The notes under the pieces: generated by a model
The model's database searches: none
What the model saw: only the letters and a program-made list of their open reading frames with translations
What the model was told of the DNA's origin: nothing
Assembly (NCBI GenBank): GCA_021789795.1
Contig: JAJYJA010000002.1
Location: forward strand, 1-36,954
Direction of reading: 5' to 3'
From: Deltaproteobacteria bacterium
GTDB taxonomy: Bacteria > Desulfobacterota > Desulfobulbia > Desulfobulbales > VMSU01
Length of the DNA stretch: 36,954 bases
Part shown: one piece after another, positions 27,200-35,547 of the stretch
Position numbering within the stretch: the first letter of the stretch is position 1
Layout of the letters: each line of letters starts with the position of its first letter
Made by a program: the position numbers and the translations under genes

Positions 27200-27276
27200 T
27201 GGCGCGCCAGGCAGGGCTCGAACCTGCGACCTACGGCTTAGAAGGCCGTTGCTCTATCCTGCTGAGCTACTGGCGC
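27200..27276 (-). tRNA. tRNA-Arg(UCU), CCA encoded
   Basis: The 77-nt cloverleaf has acceptor arms GCGCCAG and CTGGCGC, a D-arm with AGCTCAGCAGGATAGAGC, and an anticodon stem ACGGC/GCCGT around the loop CTTCTAA, giving anticodon TCT. The T-arm contains GGTTCGAGCC. The discriminator is G, and CCA is encoded at 27200-27202. It reads AGA codons, which are rare in GC-rich genomes. Confidence 0.96.
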
Positions 27277-27324
27277 GGAAGCGCCCACGGACGTTTATGG
27301 TTAATTCAGGTAAACTGAGGTTAC

Positions 27325-27353
27325 GTTATACAGAACAGGTTGACCGATGTCAA
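27325..27353 (-). promoter_or_regulatory. promoter of tRNA-Arg(UCU)
   Basis: On the minus strand TTGACA (27348-27353), a 17-bp spacer and TATAAC (27325-27330) place the start near 27318, about 40 nt before the tRNA. A 7-4-7 inverted repeat GGTTGAC/GTCAACC (27338-27355) covers the -35 element and may be coincidental or an operator. Confidence 0.7.
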
Positions 27354-27371
27354 CCACCGGGGCAGGCAGCA

Positions 27372-27434
27372 GGGACGCGACAAGACGCACCCTTCCCCGC
27401 CAAGCGAGAGGGGTGACCGGCCTTGTCGCGTCCC
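27372..27434 (-). other. 13-bp inverted repeat downstream of the HU gene
   Basis: GGGACGCGACAAG (27372-27384) and CTTGTCGCGTCCC (27422-27434) are perfectly complementary, with a 37-nt loop that contains its own partial CCCC/GGGG complement. It lies 41 bp past the HU stop codon. There is no T-tract; it may be a Rho-type or mRNA-stabilising 3' structure. Confidence 0.5.
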
Positions 27435-27474
27435 GCGATTAAACGAGACGGGCTGGAAGATCAGGCGTGCAGAG

Positions 27475-27747
27475 TCAGTTTACGGCGTCGGCCAACTGAC
27501 TGCCGGCCTTGAACTTCGCCACCTTCTTGGCGGCGATCTTGATCGACTTGCCGGTCTGGGGATTCCGGCCGGTACGGGCCGCCCGCTCGGAGACGGAGAA
27601 GGTGCCAAAGCCCACCAGGGTGACGGAGTTGCCCTGGGCCAGGCTGCCCTTGACCGCCTCCACGAAGCCCTCCAGCGCCTTCTCGGCGGCCACCTGTGAC
27701 AAGCCCGCCGAGGTTGCCATTGCCTTAACTAATTCTGACTTGTTCAT
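27475..27747 (-). CDS. hup: HU-family DNA-binding protein
   Basis: The protein has 90 aa, the normal HU length. It is a small dimeric nucleoid protein that bends DNA. It begins MNKSELVKAMA, continues with the helical dimerisation half and carries the family signature VGFGTFSVSERAARTGRNPQTG followed by KIAAKKVAKFKAG. The start is at 27747 with AAAGGAG 6 nt upstream; the upstream in-frame extension to 27858 is not supported. The proline at the tip of the DNA-binding arm (NPQTG) is present. Confidence 0.95.
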   Translation of the reverse strand: MNKSELVKAMATSAGLSQVAAEKALEGFVEAVKGSLAQGNSVTLVGFGTFSVSERAARTGRNPQTGKSIKIAAKKVAKFKAGSQLADAVN

Positions 27748-27829
27748 CGTTTTCTCCTTTCCCAAAAGATCGTTATGAAGCTGCCCCAATACCACGCCGT
27801 CTAAGGCTTCCCCCCGTGCGGCATAGTAC

Positions 27830-27858
27830 TTCCTACCAGTATCCAAATGGCTTGTCAA
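27830..27858 (-). promoter_or_regulatory. candidate promoter of the HU gene
   Basis: On the minus strand TTGACA (27853-27858), 17 bp and TAGGAA (27830-27835) lie about 83 bp before the HU start. The -35 is perfect, the -10 weak. Confidence 0.4.
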
Positions 27859-27892
27859 CTCTCAGACCAACAAAATCGCCGCCCGGCGCAAG

Positions 27893-30223
27893 TTATCGCC
27901 TCTCGGCCCTGGCCTCCACCTCGGTCCACACCGGCCCCTTGACCGTATCGACCACCGCGATTCCCTGGCGCACCAGTTCGTCACGCACCCCGTCCGCCCG
28001 GGCCCAGTCCTTGGCCAGCCGCGCCTGTTCCCGCTCGGCGATCAACCGGTCGATCTCCGGGGCCAGGGGGCACTCTTGCAGCCTGAGCACCTCGACGACC
28101 TCGTTTACCCGGCCCAGGGCCTCCAGGATATAGGTCTTCTGATCCCGGTCCAACTGGCCCTGACTCAAGACCGGATTCATCCGCTTCACGAAGTCGAACA
28201 GGGCCGCCAGGGCCCGGGAGATGTTCAAGTCGTCGTCCAAGGCGGCGAAGAAACCCTCCTCCATCTCGGTGACGTAGGTGGCCACCTGGGGATGCGGCAG
28301 GCCGAGCGGCAGACAGATCAGCTTGCGGGTGAACTCATCCAGCCGCTTTAGGTTCTTCTGGGCCGCGGTCAGACGTTTGGGCGAGAAATCGATCACCTTC
28401 CGGTAGTGGGTGGAGAGCAAAAAGAACCTGACCTCCCGGCCGGTGTAACCCTGTTGCAACAACTCCCGCAGGGTGACGGCGTTGCCCCGGTGCATCTTCT
28501 TGCCGTCCACCAGCACCATCTCGCTGTGCAGCCAGAAGCGGGAGAGGGGCTTACCGGTGATGGCGCAGGCGATGGCGTTTTCGTTCTCGTGGTGCGGGAA
28601 GATCAGGTTGCAGCCGCTGGTGTGGATGTCCATCGTCTCCCCCAGGTAGTGGAGGGTCATGGCGGCGCACTCCACATGCCAGCCGGGCCGGACGTTACCG
28701 AACTCGCTCTCGAAGAATATCCCCCGCTTCAACTCGGCTAGAGTCGAGCGCTTGAGCAGGGTGAAATCCTGAGGGTTGTCCTTGGCGTAGTCGTCGAGAT
28801 CAACCGTCTTGCCCACCTGGATCTTGCTCAGATCGACCCGTGACAACTTGCCGTACTCGGGGAACTTGGAGATATCGAAGTACACCGAACCGTGCTTGGC
28901 GTAGGCGTAACCCTTCTTTATCAGTTGGGCGCTCAAATCGATCATGGCCTCGACATGCTCGGAGGCCTTGGGATAGCCGGTGGCGGGGCGCACCCCGAGC
29001 TGACCCATGTCCTCGTGGAAGGCGTCGATGTAGAAGCCGGTGAACTCGGAAAGCTCCTGGCCCTGAGCGATGGCGCCGTTGATGGTGTTGTCGTCCAGGT
29101 CGGTAAAGTTCATGAAGAACTTGACCTCCAGACCCCGGGCGGCCAGCACCCGCCGCACCAGATCGGCGAACACGAAACGCCGGCAGTGGCCAAGGTTGGC
29201 GTACTCGTAGGCGGTGGGTCCACAGGCGTAGAAGGTGGCCTCACCCTCCCGCTGGGGGGCGAAGACCTCCTTCTTGCGGGACCAGGTGTTGTAGAACCGC
29301 AAGGCCCGGGACGGCTTGGCCTCGGGCTCGGCGGCGGAGAACAGGGAGGTACTCAGGTATTTCTCCCCCCCGTCCGGGAAGATGACCACGATCACCCCCG
29401 CCTGGATCTGCCGGGCCCTGGTCAGGGCGGCGCACATGGCGGCCCCCGAGCTCATGCCCACCAACAGACCCTCCTTGCGGGCCAGGAGCCGGGCGGTGGC
29501 AAAGGCCTCCTCGTCCGGGACGTTGATGATCTGAAAGACCTTATTCTTGTCGAAAATCCCCGGGCAGTAGGACTCCTTCAGATTCTTCAGGCCCTGAATC
29601 TTGTGGTTCGAAAACGGCTCCATGGCCGTCACCCGCACCTCGGGATGGTGGTCGGCAAAGTACTGGCACAGACCCATCACCGTGCCGGTGGTGCCCAGGG
29701 TGGCGACCACGTCGGTCACCCTCCCCTCGGTCTGCCGCCAGATCTCCGGCCCGGTGTGGTGATAGTGGGCCCGCCAGTTGGCCTCGTTGTTAAACTGGTC
29801 GGTCAAAAAATAGCGGTCCGGGTGCTGCCGGGCCAGGGCGTAGGCCTGCTCGATGGCCCCGTCGGTACCCTTCTTGGCTGGGGTGAGCAGGATCTCGGCC
29901 CCGAAGGCGGTCATGATCTGGCGGCGTTCGACGCTCGCCGACTCGGGCATGATGAGCTGGCAGCGGTAGCCCTTGACCGCGCAGACCATGGCCAGTCCGA
30001 TGCCGGTGTTGCCGCTGGTGGCCTCCAGCACCGTCTTGTCCGGGGTCAGCTCCCCGGACTGCTCCGCCGCCTCGATCATCGACAGGGCGATGCGCTCCTT
30101 GACCGAACCGGCGGGGTTGAAGGACTCCACCTTGGCGTAGATGGTCACCCCAGGATAGGGGTTGAGCCGCTGGATCGGAACGATGGGGGTGTTGCCGATA
30201 TAGTCGAGGATGGTCTTCTTCAT
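27893..30223 (-). CDS. fusion: cysteine synthase (CysM-like) with cysteinyl-tRNA synthetase-like domain
   Basis: The protein has 776 aa, one continuous frame. Residues 1-300 are a PLP-dependent cysteine synthase: K42 in GSVKERIA is the expected PLP lysine, TSGNTG is at 69-74, and GTTGTVMG at 177-184 resembles CysM more than CysK. Residues of about 306-776 are CysRS-like. The zinc ligands are kept (C334 in CGPT, C519 in PGWHVEC, and H/E in FPHHENE 542-548). The HIGH motif reads NLGH (343-346), and KMSKS is replaced by KMHRG (576-580) with two residues missing before GN. Aminoacylation may therefore be weakened or changed. The start lies 7 nt from the T-tract of the dsr terminator with no clear ribosome site. 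Cysteine supply could be channelled to tRNA or to persulfide chemistry; both are inference. Confidence 0.9.
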   Translation of the reverse strand: MKKTILDYIGNTPIVPIQRLNPYPGVTIYAKVESFNPAGSVKERIALSMIEAAEQSGELTPDKTVLEATSGNTGIGLAMVCAVKGYRCQLIMPESASVERRQIMTAFGAEILLTPAKKGTDGAIEQAYALARQHPDRYFLTDQFNNEANWRAHYHHTGPEIWRQTEGRVTDVVATLGTTGTVMGLCQYFADHHPEVRVTAMEPFSNHKIQGLKNLKESYCPGIFDKNKVFQIINVPDEEAFATARLLARKEGLLVGMSSGAAMCAALTRARQIQAGVIVVIFPDGGEKYLSTSLFSAAEPEAKPSRALRFYNTWSRKKEVFAPQREGEATFYACGPTAYEYANLGHCRRFVFADLVRRVLAARGLEVKFFMNFTDLDDNTINGAIAQGQELSEFTGFYIDAFHEDMGQLGVRPATGYPKASEHVEAMIDLSAQLIKKGYAYAKHGSVYFDISKFPEYGKLSRVDLSKIQVGKTVDLDDYAKDNPQDFTLLKRSTLAELKRGIFFESEFGNVRPGWHVECAAMTLHYLGETMDIHTSGCNLIFPHHENENAIACAITGKPLSRFWLHSEMVLVDGKKMHRGNAVTLRELLQQGYTGREVRFFLLSTHYRKVIDFSPKRLTAAQKNLKRLDEFTRKLICLPLGLPHPQVATYVTEMEEGFFAALDDDLNISRALAALFDFVKRMNPVLSQGQLDRDQKTYILEALGRVNEVVEVLRLQECPLAPEIDRLIAEREQARLAKDWARADGVRDELVRQGIAVVDTVKGPVWTEVEARAERR

Positions 30224-30230
30224 GGAAACT

Positions 30231-30266
30231 AAAAAAGGGCAAGCGTCCGCACACGAACGCCTGCCC
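30231..30266 (-). terminator. Rho-independent terminator after dsrP
   Basis: On the minus strand GGGCAGGCGTTC pairs with GACGCTTGCCC (one mismatch region) and is followed by six T residues (30231-30236). It ends the dsr operon 27 bp after the dsrP stop. Its T-tract is only 7 nt from the start codon of the next gene. Confidence 0.85.
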
Positions 30267-30292
30267 CTGCTCTTAGTCGGAAATGAGCTAAC

Positions 30293-31447
30293 TTAAGCCT
30301 CTTTGGCCTGCACCGAGATGGCGATCTTGTAGAGAATCGTCAGAATCAAGGCCCCGGCGGCCCAGACCGCCAGGCTGATGCCGATCTCGATCACCGTCGG
30401 GTAGTATTCGGTCACCCGGTCGAAGGGGTTGGGCACGAAGCCGCCCAGCACCATACCCACACCCTTGTCGATCCACAGGGAGAGGAAGAGCATGGCGCAG
30501 CTCAAGGCGAAGGTGCCCTCGTTGCGCTTGATCTGCGGGAAGAGCAGCATGGTGGTGGCGATCAGGCCGATGGTCAAAGAAAACCGCATCGGCAGCACCA
30601 GGTTGTTGTGGCCATCCAGGCCCCAGAACAGGTAGTCCAGGGTGTGCATGTGGCCGGGGATGCGGCTGTAGTAGGCGACGAAGAATTCCAACCCCAGGAA
30701 GAAGAAGTTGGCCAGGGCGGCGTAGGTGATGATGGTGCCGAGCTTCTGAAAGGCCTTATCCCCGGCGTCGAAATTGGCCACTCGCTTCAAGACCATGGCG
30801 ATCAGCACCAGCAGGCTAGGCCCGGCGGCGAAGGCCGAGGCCAGGAAGCGGGGGGCGAGGATGGCGGTCAGCCAGAAGTGGCGGCCCGGCAGACCGCAGT
30901 ACAGGAAGGCGGTAACGGTATGGATACTGAAGGCCCAGGGGATGGAGAGGTAGATAAAGGGCTTGACCCAGTGGGGATAGTGCACCCCCTTGTTGTGGGA
31001 GTTGAGGATCACCCAGCCGCAGATGGCGTTTAGAAACAGGTAGCCGTTCAAGACGATCATGTCCCAAAAGAGCATGGAGTGAGGGGTCGGGTGCAGGAGG
31101 ACGTTCATGATCCGCATCGGCTGGCCGAGATCGGCGGTGATGAACATGATGCACATGGCCACCGCGGCGATGGCCATGAACTCACCCAGGATGGTGATCT
31201 TGCCAAAGGCCTTGAAGTCGTGGATGTAATAGGGCAGCACCAGCATCACGCCCCCGGCGGCCACCCCGACCATGAAGGTGAACTGGGCGATATAGATGCC
31301 CCACGACACGTCCCGGCTCATGCCGGTGGCGCCAAGACCGTAATTAAACTGATAGAGGTAGAACAGCCCGCCGATGGTGATCACCCCCAGCAGGAAGAAA
31401 ATCCAGGCCCAATACTTGTTGCTTCCTACGAGCGCCTTCTCTAGCAT
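30293..31447 (-). CDS. dsrP: DsrP, NrfD-family menaquinone-interacting membrane subunit
   Basis: The protein has 384 aa with about ten membrane helices. It belongs to the NrfD/PsrC family and is the integral quinone-reactive subunit of the DsrMKJOP complex, which links the menaquinone pool to DsrC/sulfite reduction. It starts MLEKALVGSNKYW and includes GMSRDVSWGIYIAQFTFMVGVAAGG, the usual first quinone-site region. The ribosome site AAGGTGA overlaps the dsrO stop codon (9 bp apart). It is the last gene of the operon and is followed by a terminator. Confidence 0.93.
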   Translation of the reverse strand: MLEKALVGSNKYWAWIFFLLGVITIGGLFYLYQFNYGLGATGMSRDVSWGIYIAQFTFMVGVAAGGVMLVLPYYIHDFKAFGKITILGEFMAIAAVAMCIMFITADLGQPMRIMNVLLHPTPHSMLFWDMIVLNGYLFLNAICGWVILNSHNKGVHYPHWVKPFIYLSIPWAFSIHTVTAFLYCGLPGRHFWLTAILAPRFLASAFAAGPSLLVLIAMVLKRVANFDAGDKAFQKLGTIITYAALANFFFLGLEFFVAYYSRIPGHMHTLDYLFWGLDGHNNLVLPMRFSLTIGLIATTMLLFPQIKRNEGTFALSCAMLFLSLWIDKGVGMVLGGFVPNPFDRVTEYYPTVIEIGISLAVWAAGALILTILYKIAISVQAKEA

Positions 31448-31456
31448 ATCGTCACC

Positions 31457-32320
31457 TTAAATGATGTAGAACACGGAAGGTTTTGTCCCGGCCGCCGAAT
31501 TACGCTGGATGGTAAAGTTGGCGTTCAATACCTTGGCGATCTCGGAGTTGGGGTCGTTGATGTTGCCGAAGACCATGGCCTTGGTATCGCCGGTGGCCTC
31601 GACGCAGGCCGGCGGCTTGCCGACCGCCAGCCGTTCCGGGCAGAAGTTACACTTCTCGACCACGCCCCGCATCCGGGTGGGATAGTTGGGATTCAGGCCG
31701 TGCTTGAAGAACTTGTAGTTGCCGTTGGCGTACTGCTCCCGGGGATTGCGCCAGTTGAAGCTGCGGGCCCCGTACGGACAGGCGGCCATGCAGAAGCGGC
31801 AGCCGATGCAGCGGTGGAAGTCCATAATCACCACCCCCTTGTCGTTCTTGAAGGTCGCCTGGGTGGGGCAGGCCCGCACGCAGGGCGGGTTGGCGCAGTG
31901 ATTACAGGTGAGTAGCACCGGCAGGTCGTTTAGCCCGGCGTTACGCTTGTACTGGCTGGCGTCCGGGAAGCTGTGCTCGTAGTCGTCAACCCATATCCAC
32001 TTGATCTCATCCTTGGGGTTGCCGTAGTCCGGGACGTTGTGCTCGTAGTGGCAGGCATTGATGCACTTCTCGGCCAGACCCTTGTTGGCGGCGAACTTGG
32101 GGATGTCGATCACCATGCCGTACTGAAAGGCGGTCTCCGCCTCCTGGTGGCCGCCCTGCTCGGGGGCGCCATGCCCGGCCGCCGTCTCCCCCCCGCCAGC
32201 CCCCTCTTCCGAGGCCAAGGCGTTACCCTTGAGCAGCTGGGTGAAGGCTGACGAGGCCCCCAGGCCAGCGACAGCGGAGAGGCCGGCGATCTTTAGGAAA
32301 TTTCTTCTCTTAACATCCAT
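31457..32320 (-). CDS. dsrO: DsrO, periplasmic four-cluster ferredoxin-like subunit
   Basis: The protein has 287 aa from ATG 32320 (GGAGG 7 nt upstream). The start overlaps the dsrJ stop by one base (TAATG). A twin-arginine signal (RRNFLK at about 5-10) sends the folded protein to the periplasm. Iron-sulfur ligand sets are CINACHYEH, CNHCANPPCVRACP, CIGCRFCMAACPYGA and CNFCPERLAVGKPPACVEAT, as in DsrO/NrfC-like proteins carrying several 4Fe-4S clusters. Residues of about 37-62 after the signal are a Gly/Glu/His-rich low-complexity linker (EEGAGGGETAAGHGAPEQGG), which looks longer than needed and may be variable. It passes electrons between DsrJ and DsrP. Confidence 0.93.
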   Translation of the reverse strand: MDVKRRNFLKIAGLSAVAGLGASSAFTQLLKGNALASEEGAGGGETAAGHGAPEQGGHQEAETAFQYGMVIDIPKFAANKGLAEKCINACHYEHNVPDYGNPKDEIKWIWVDDYEHSFPDASQYKRNAGLNDLPVLLTCNHCANPPCVRACPTQATFKNDKGVVIMDFHRCIGCRFCMAACPYGARSFNWRNPREQYANGNYKFFKHGLNPNYPTRMRGVVEKCNFCPERLAVGKPPACVEATGDTKAMVFGNINDPNSEIAKVLNANFTIQRNSAAGTKPSVFYII

Positions 32321-32700
32321 TAGTTTGCCTCCTTCTTCGGCTGGAAATGACAATCCCAACAAAAAGGATCAACCGAGGCGTAGGTGTGACACTCGTCACA
32401 GAATTTCTTCCGGTCCGGATGGCACTTCATGCAGCCCATCTGCAGGCTCTTGGCATAGGGCTTACCCTCGACATCGATCAGCTTCCGCTTCTCCTCCCGC
32501 ACCACCTCGTTGCGCCAGTTGTCGAGCAACACCATGTGCGAGGTCCGCATGTAGGCGATGTCGGCGACGCATTTCTTGCTCAAGGTGGGCTTTTCCAGCT
32601 TGGGCACATGCTGGGCGTGCACCAGGTCGTACCACACAGGGAAGGTTACGATCGCGACAAAAATAGCCAGTCCGGTCAGTACTTTTCCTTTATCATACAT
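32320..32700 (-). CDS. dsrJ: DsrJ, periplasmic triheme cytochrome c
   Basis: The protein has 126 aa. A single N-terminal helix (about 8-28) anchors it. Three CxxCH haem sites are seen: CMKCH (90-94), CDECH (101-105) and CWDCH (114-118). C44 is a candidate for the Cys axial haem ligand reported for DsrJ. ATG 32700 is preferred because GAAGGG lies 8 nt upstream; ATG 32706 overlaps the dsrK stop (TGATG) and is possible. The protein lies between DsrK and DsrO in the operon. Confidence 0.92.
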   Translation of the reverse strand: MYDKGKVLTGLAIFVAIVTFPVWYDLVHAQHVPKLEKPTLSKKCVADIAYMRTSHMVLLDNWRNEVVREEKRKLIDVEGKPYAKSLQMGCMKCHPDRKKFCDECHTYASVDPFCWDCHFQPKKEAN

Positions 32701-32705
32701 TGGCA

Positions 32706-34349
32706 TCACCCTTCCATCCCTTCAAGGGGCTCAAACCGCAGGCCCGATTCCCGTTCTTTCTCCCCATCCATAACCAGGGCGTTGCCCACCAGCTCCGACA
32801 CCCCGCACACCTGGGTGCCTGGCACCCAGAAATCTACCAGGTTAGTCAGGGTGGCACGGTCGATGGCGCAGACGCAGGACAGGGTGTTGACATCGTGCTT
32901 GTCCTTGACAAACTGGACGGCGTTGGCCCGCGGCAGACCGGAGCGCATCCGGAGATCCATGATCTCGCCGGTGTTCAAACCGGTGCCGGAACCGCAGCAG
33001 AAGGTGGACTCGCGGATGGTGTTCTCCGGCATCTCGTAGAAGTTGTTGGCCACGTTCTTTATGACGTAGCGTGGCTCCTCCAGCAGACCCATGGCCCGGG
33101 CGGGGTTGCAGGAGTCGTGGAAGGTGACCCGGCGGTGGTTGTTGCGGCTGGGGTCGAGCTTCAGCTTGCCGTGCCGGATGAGGTCGGCGGTGAACTCGCT
33201 GATGTGTACCATCTTGGTGGAGGCGGCGTTTTCAAACACCGTGCCGGTGATCGGCGACTTGGGCACCTGCAGGAAGTCCGCCGGGCCGTTCATGGTGTCC
33301 ATGTATTGGTGCAGCACCCGCCACATGTGGCCGCACTCGCCGCCCAGGATCCACTTGACCCCCAGGCGCTTGGCCTCGGCGTACATCTTGGCGTTTAGGC
33401 GCTTCATCAACTCGTTGTTGGTGAACAGGCCGAAGTTGCCGCCCTCGGAGGCGTAGGTGCTCAGGGTGTAATCCAGGCCGATGTGCTCGAACAGCAGCAG
33501 GTAGCCCATGAAGGTGTAGATGCCGGGATCGGCGAAGAGGTCGGCGGAGGGGGTGATGAACAGCACCTCGGCGCCCTTGCGGTTCCAGCTCGGGGTGATG
33601 CGGATACCGGTGATGGACTCGATGTCGTCACAGAGGTATTCGGCGTTCTCCTTCAAGGTGTGGGGCTGCAAGCCCATGTGGTTGCCGGTGCGGTTGGAGT
33701 TGGCCGCCGGCTCCAGGATCCAGTTGGTGTTGACCCCCACCAGGTGCAGCAGCTCGCGGGCGATCATGGTGATCTCGGCGGTGTCGATGCCGTAGGGGCA
33801 GAACACCGAGCAGCGACGACACTCGGTGCACTGGTAGTAGTACATGAACCACTCCTTCAGCACCCCGAAGGTCATCTCCCTGGCCCCGGCCAGTTTACCC
33901 AAAATCTTGCCCGCCTTGGTAAACTCGTTACGGTAGATGGAGCGCATCAGCTCGGCCCGCAGCACCGGCATGTTCTTGGGGTCGCCGGTGCCCAGGAAGA
34001 AGTGGCACTTGTCGGCGCAGGCCCCGCAGCGCACGCAGCAGTCCATGAAGATCTTCAGGGAACGAAACTTATCCAGCCGCTCCTTGAAGCCGTTGATGAT
34101 GATCTCCTTCCAGTTTTCGGGCAGCTTCCAGTCATCGCTTTCGATGTTCCATACCCTGGGCTCCCCGAACTTGCCGGGCAGGGATTTGGAGTGGTACGCC
34201 ACCATCTCCGGCTTGCCGGGGTAACAATAGTTCCCGGGTTTAAACACCGCGGGGATATCCCACCAGTCCTGGGTTGGAATCGCTCCCGTCATCAGGGACG
34301 GCTCCCGGGCGACACTCACACCTAGTTCGTCTGCTTTTTGATTTGCCAT
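32706..34349 (-). CDS. dsrK: DsrK, cytoplasmic iron-sulfur (HdrD-like) subunit
   Basis: The protein has 547 aa from ATG 34349 (AAGGA 8 nt upstream; TTG 34355 is an alternative). It is the catalytic cytoplasmic subunit of DsrMKJOP, thought to act on DsrC trisulfide. Two 4Fe-4S sets lie at about 105-116 (CVRCGACADKC) and 174-184 (CTECRRCSVFC). Two CCG domains follow: ILGGECGHMW in the first, and HDSCNPARAMG with TFCCGSGTG in the second, the type that holds a noncubane cluster in HdrB/D proteins. A Cys near the C-terminus (CVCAID) may be a further ligand. Confidence 0.95.
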   Translation of the reverse strand: MANQKADELGVSVAREPSLMTGAIPTQDWWDIPAVFKPGNYCYPGKPEMVAYHSKSLPGKFGEPRVWNIESDDWKLPENWKEIIINGFKERLDKFRSLKIFMDCCVRCGACADKCHFFLGTGDPKNMPVLRAELMRSIYRNEFTKAGKILGKLAGAREMTFGVLKEWFMYYYQCTECRRCSVFCPYGIDTAEITMIARELLHLVGVNTNWILEPAANSNRTGNHMGLQPHTLKENAEYLCDDIESITGIRITPSWNRKGAEVLFITPSADLFADPGIYTFMGYLLLFEHIGLDYTLSTYASEGGNFGLFTNNELMKRLNAKMYAEAKRLGVKWILGGECGHMWRVLHQYMDTMNGPADFLQVPKSPITGTVFENAASTKMVHISEFTADLIRHGKLKLDPSRNNHRRVTFHDSCNPARAMGLLEEPRYVIKNVANNFYEMPENTIRESTFCCGSGTGLNTGEIMDLRMRSGLPRANAVQFVKDKHDVNTLSCVCAIDRATLTNLVDFWVPGTQVCGVSELVGNALVMDGEKERESGLRFEPLEGMEG

Positions 34350-34397
34350 TGTCAATATCCTTACGTGCTGAAGTTTCCTTCTTGCTTCGGGCTTCCG

Positions 34398-35417
34398 TTA
34401 TTCAGCGGCCGGGGTTTCTGCCGGCAACTCCTTATCCACCGGGATCCCGGCCTCGACCATGAACTCCCTAAACTCGTCCTCGTAGGAGGCATAGGAGTGC
34501 GGCTTGAGGTTCGGGTCGTTCCAGGGGTTGATGTGGCGCACCATGCGGCTGTTGTTGGCCAGATTCCGGGTCGGGCTCATGAATACCCCGCCCATATGCA
34601 TCAGCTTGCTGAACGGAAAATAGACCAAGAGGGTGCAGACCAGGAAGAGGTGGACGTAGAAGACCGTGCCCAGATCGCCCACGATCACCGGCTTGAAGGT
34701 GGCCAGGCCCACCGCCAGCTGCTTGATGTTGACCACGTCCGCCCGAGTGAGGTAACGCATGGTCATCCCGCTCAAGGCGATGGCCAGGATCAGGAACAGG
34801 GGGAAATAGTCGGCGGGCAGGGAGATGTAGCGGACGTTGGTGAGCAGCAGCCGGCGCAGGAGAAGCAGGGTAATCGCCCCCACGATCACCAGGTCGGACT
34901 GGTAGAGATGGGGCAGGCCGATCTGCAAGAAGCCATCAAAGAACTCCAGGATCTTGACAAAGAAGGGAATGGGGTCGGCAAACAGCCGGATGTGCCTCAG
35001 CACGATCACCAGGAAGGCGTAATGAAAGAGCAGGCCAAACAACCACAGGTACTTGCTGGAGCCGTAACGCAGCTTGGGGCCGTCATAGACGTCGGCCTGG
35101 GTGTTGCGGAACAGGGAGCGGAACAAGAAGACCTCCAGGAACATCCTCACCGTCACCCCGAAGGAGGTGGAGGGGTTGTCGAAGCAGGCCTGTTCGATCC
35201 AGGGCAGGGAGTTGGCCTGGCCGCAGGTGGTGGGGATGCGGAACGGCACCGGCGACTTGGCCCAGCCCACCACCTTGTTGATAAAGCCGCCCAGAAAGAT
35301 CAGGATGGCCAGGTAGGGGAAGACGATGCCAAACAGGGGCTCCATCCCAGCCCGGGAGCCGATGGTGGCGATGACGATCAGACCAAGGACGGCGACGAAG
35401 GGATACAGGATTTTCAT
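34398..35417 (-). CDS. dsrM: DsrM, membrane b-type cytochrome (NarI-like)
   Basis: The protein has 339 aa. An N-terminal double helix (about 3-50) precedes the NarI-like four- to five-helix core (LWLFGLLFHYAFLVIVLRHIR, FYVHLFLVCTLLVYFPFSKLMHMGG), with paired His residues suited to two b haems. A short cytoplasmic tail is charged (SYEDEFREFMVEAG). It exchanges electrons between the menaquinone pool and DsrK. The start has AGGTCG about 8 nt upstream. The 130-bp region before it has a 12-bp near-palindrome AGTTGACCAACT (35442-35453) and a GACGGC/GCCGTC hairpin (35494-35512), but no clear promoter. Confidence 0.93.
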   Translation of the reverse strand: MKILYPFVAVLGLIVIATIGSRAGMEPLFGIVFPYLAILIFLGGFINKVVGWAKSPVPFRIPTTCGQANSLPWIEQACFDNPSTSFGVTVRMFLEVFLFRSLFRNTQADVYDGPKLRYGSSKYLWLFGLLFHYAFLVIVLRHIRLFADPIPFFVKILEFFDGFLQIGLPHLYQSDLVIVGAITLLLLRRLLLTNVRYISLPADYFPLFLILAIALSGMTMRYLTRADVVNIKQLAVGLATFKPVIVGDLGTVFYVHLFLVCTLLVYFPFSKLMHMGGVFMSPTRNLANNSRMVRHINPWNDPNLKPHSYASYEDEFREFMVEAGIPVDKELPAETPAAE

Positions 35418-35547
35418 TTACTACGACCTCGCTTCATGTTGAGTTGACCAACTAGCCGTTGTAGGAAAATAACGCCAACGAAAGCCTCACGACGACGGCA
35501 CAAGAAGCCGTCCAGGCAAGTATGTACTGGTTATTTCTGAACGGCTC

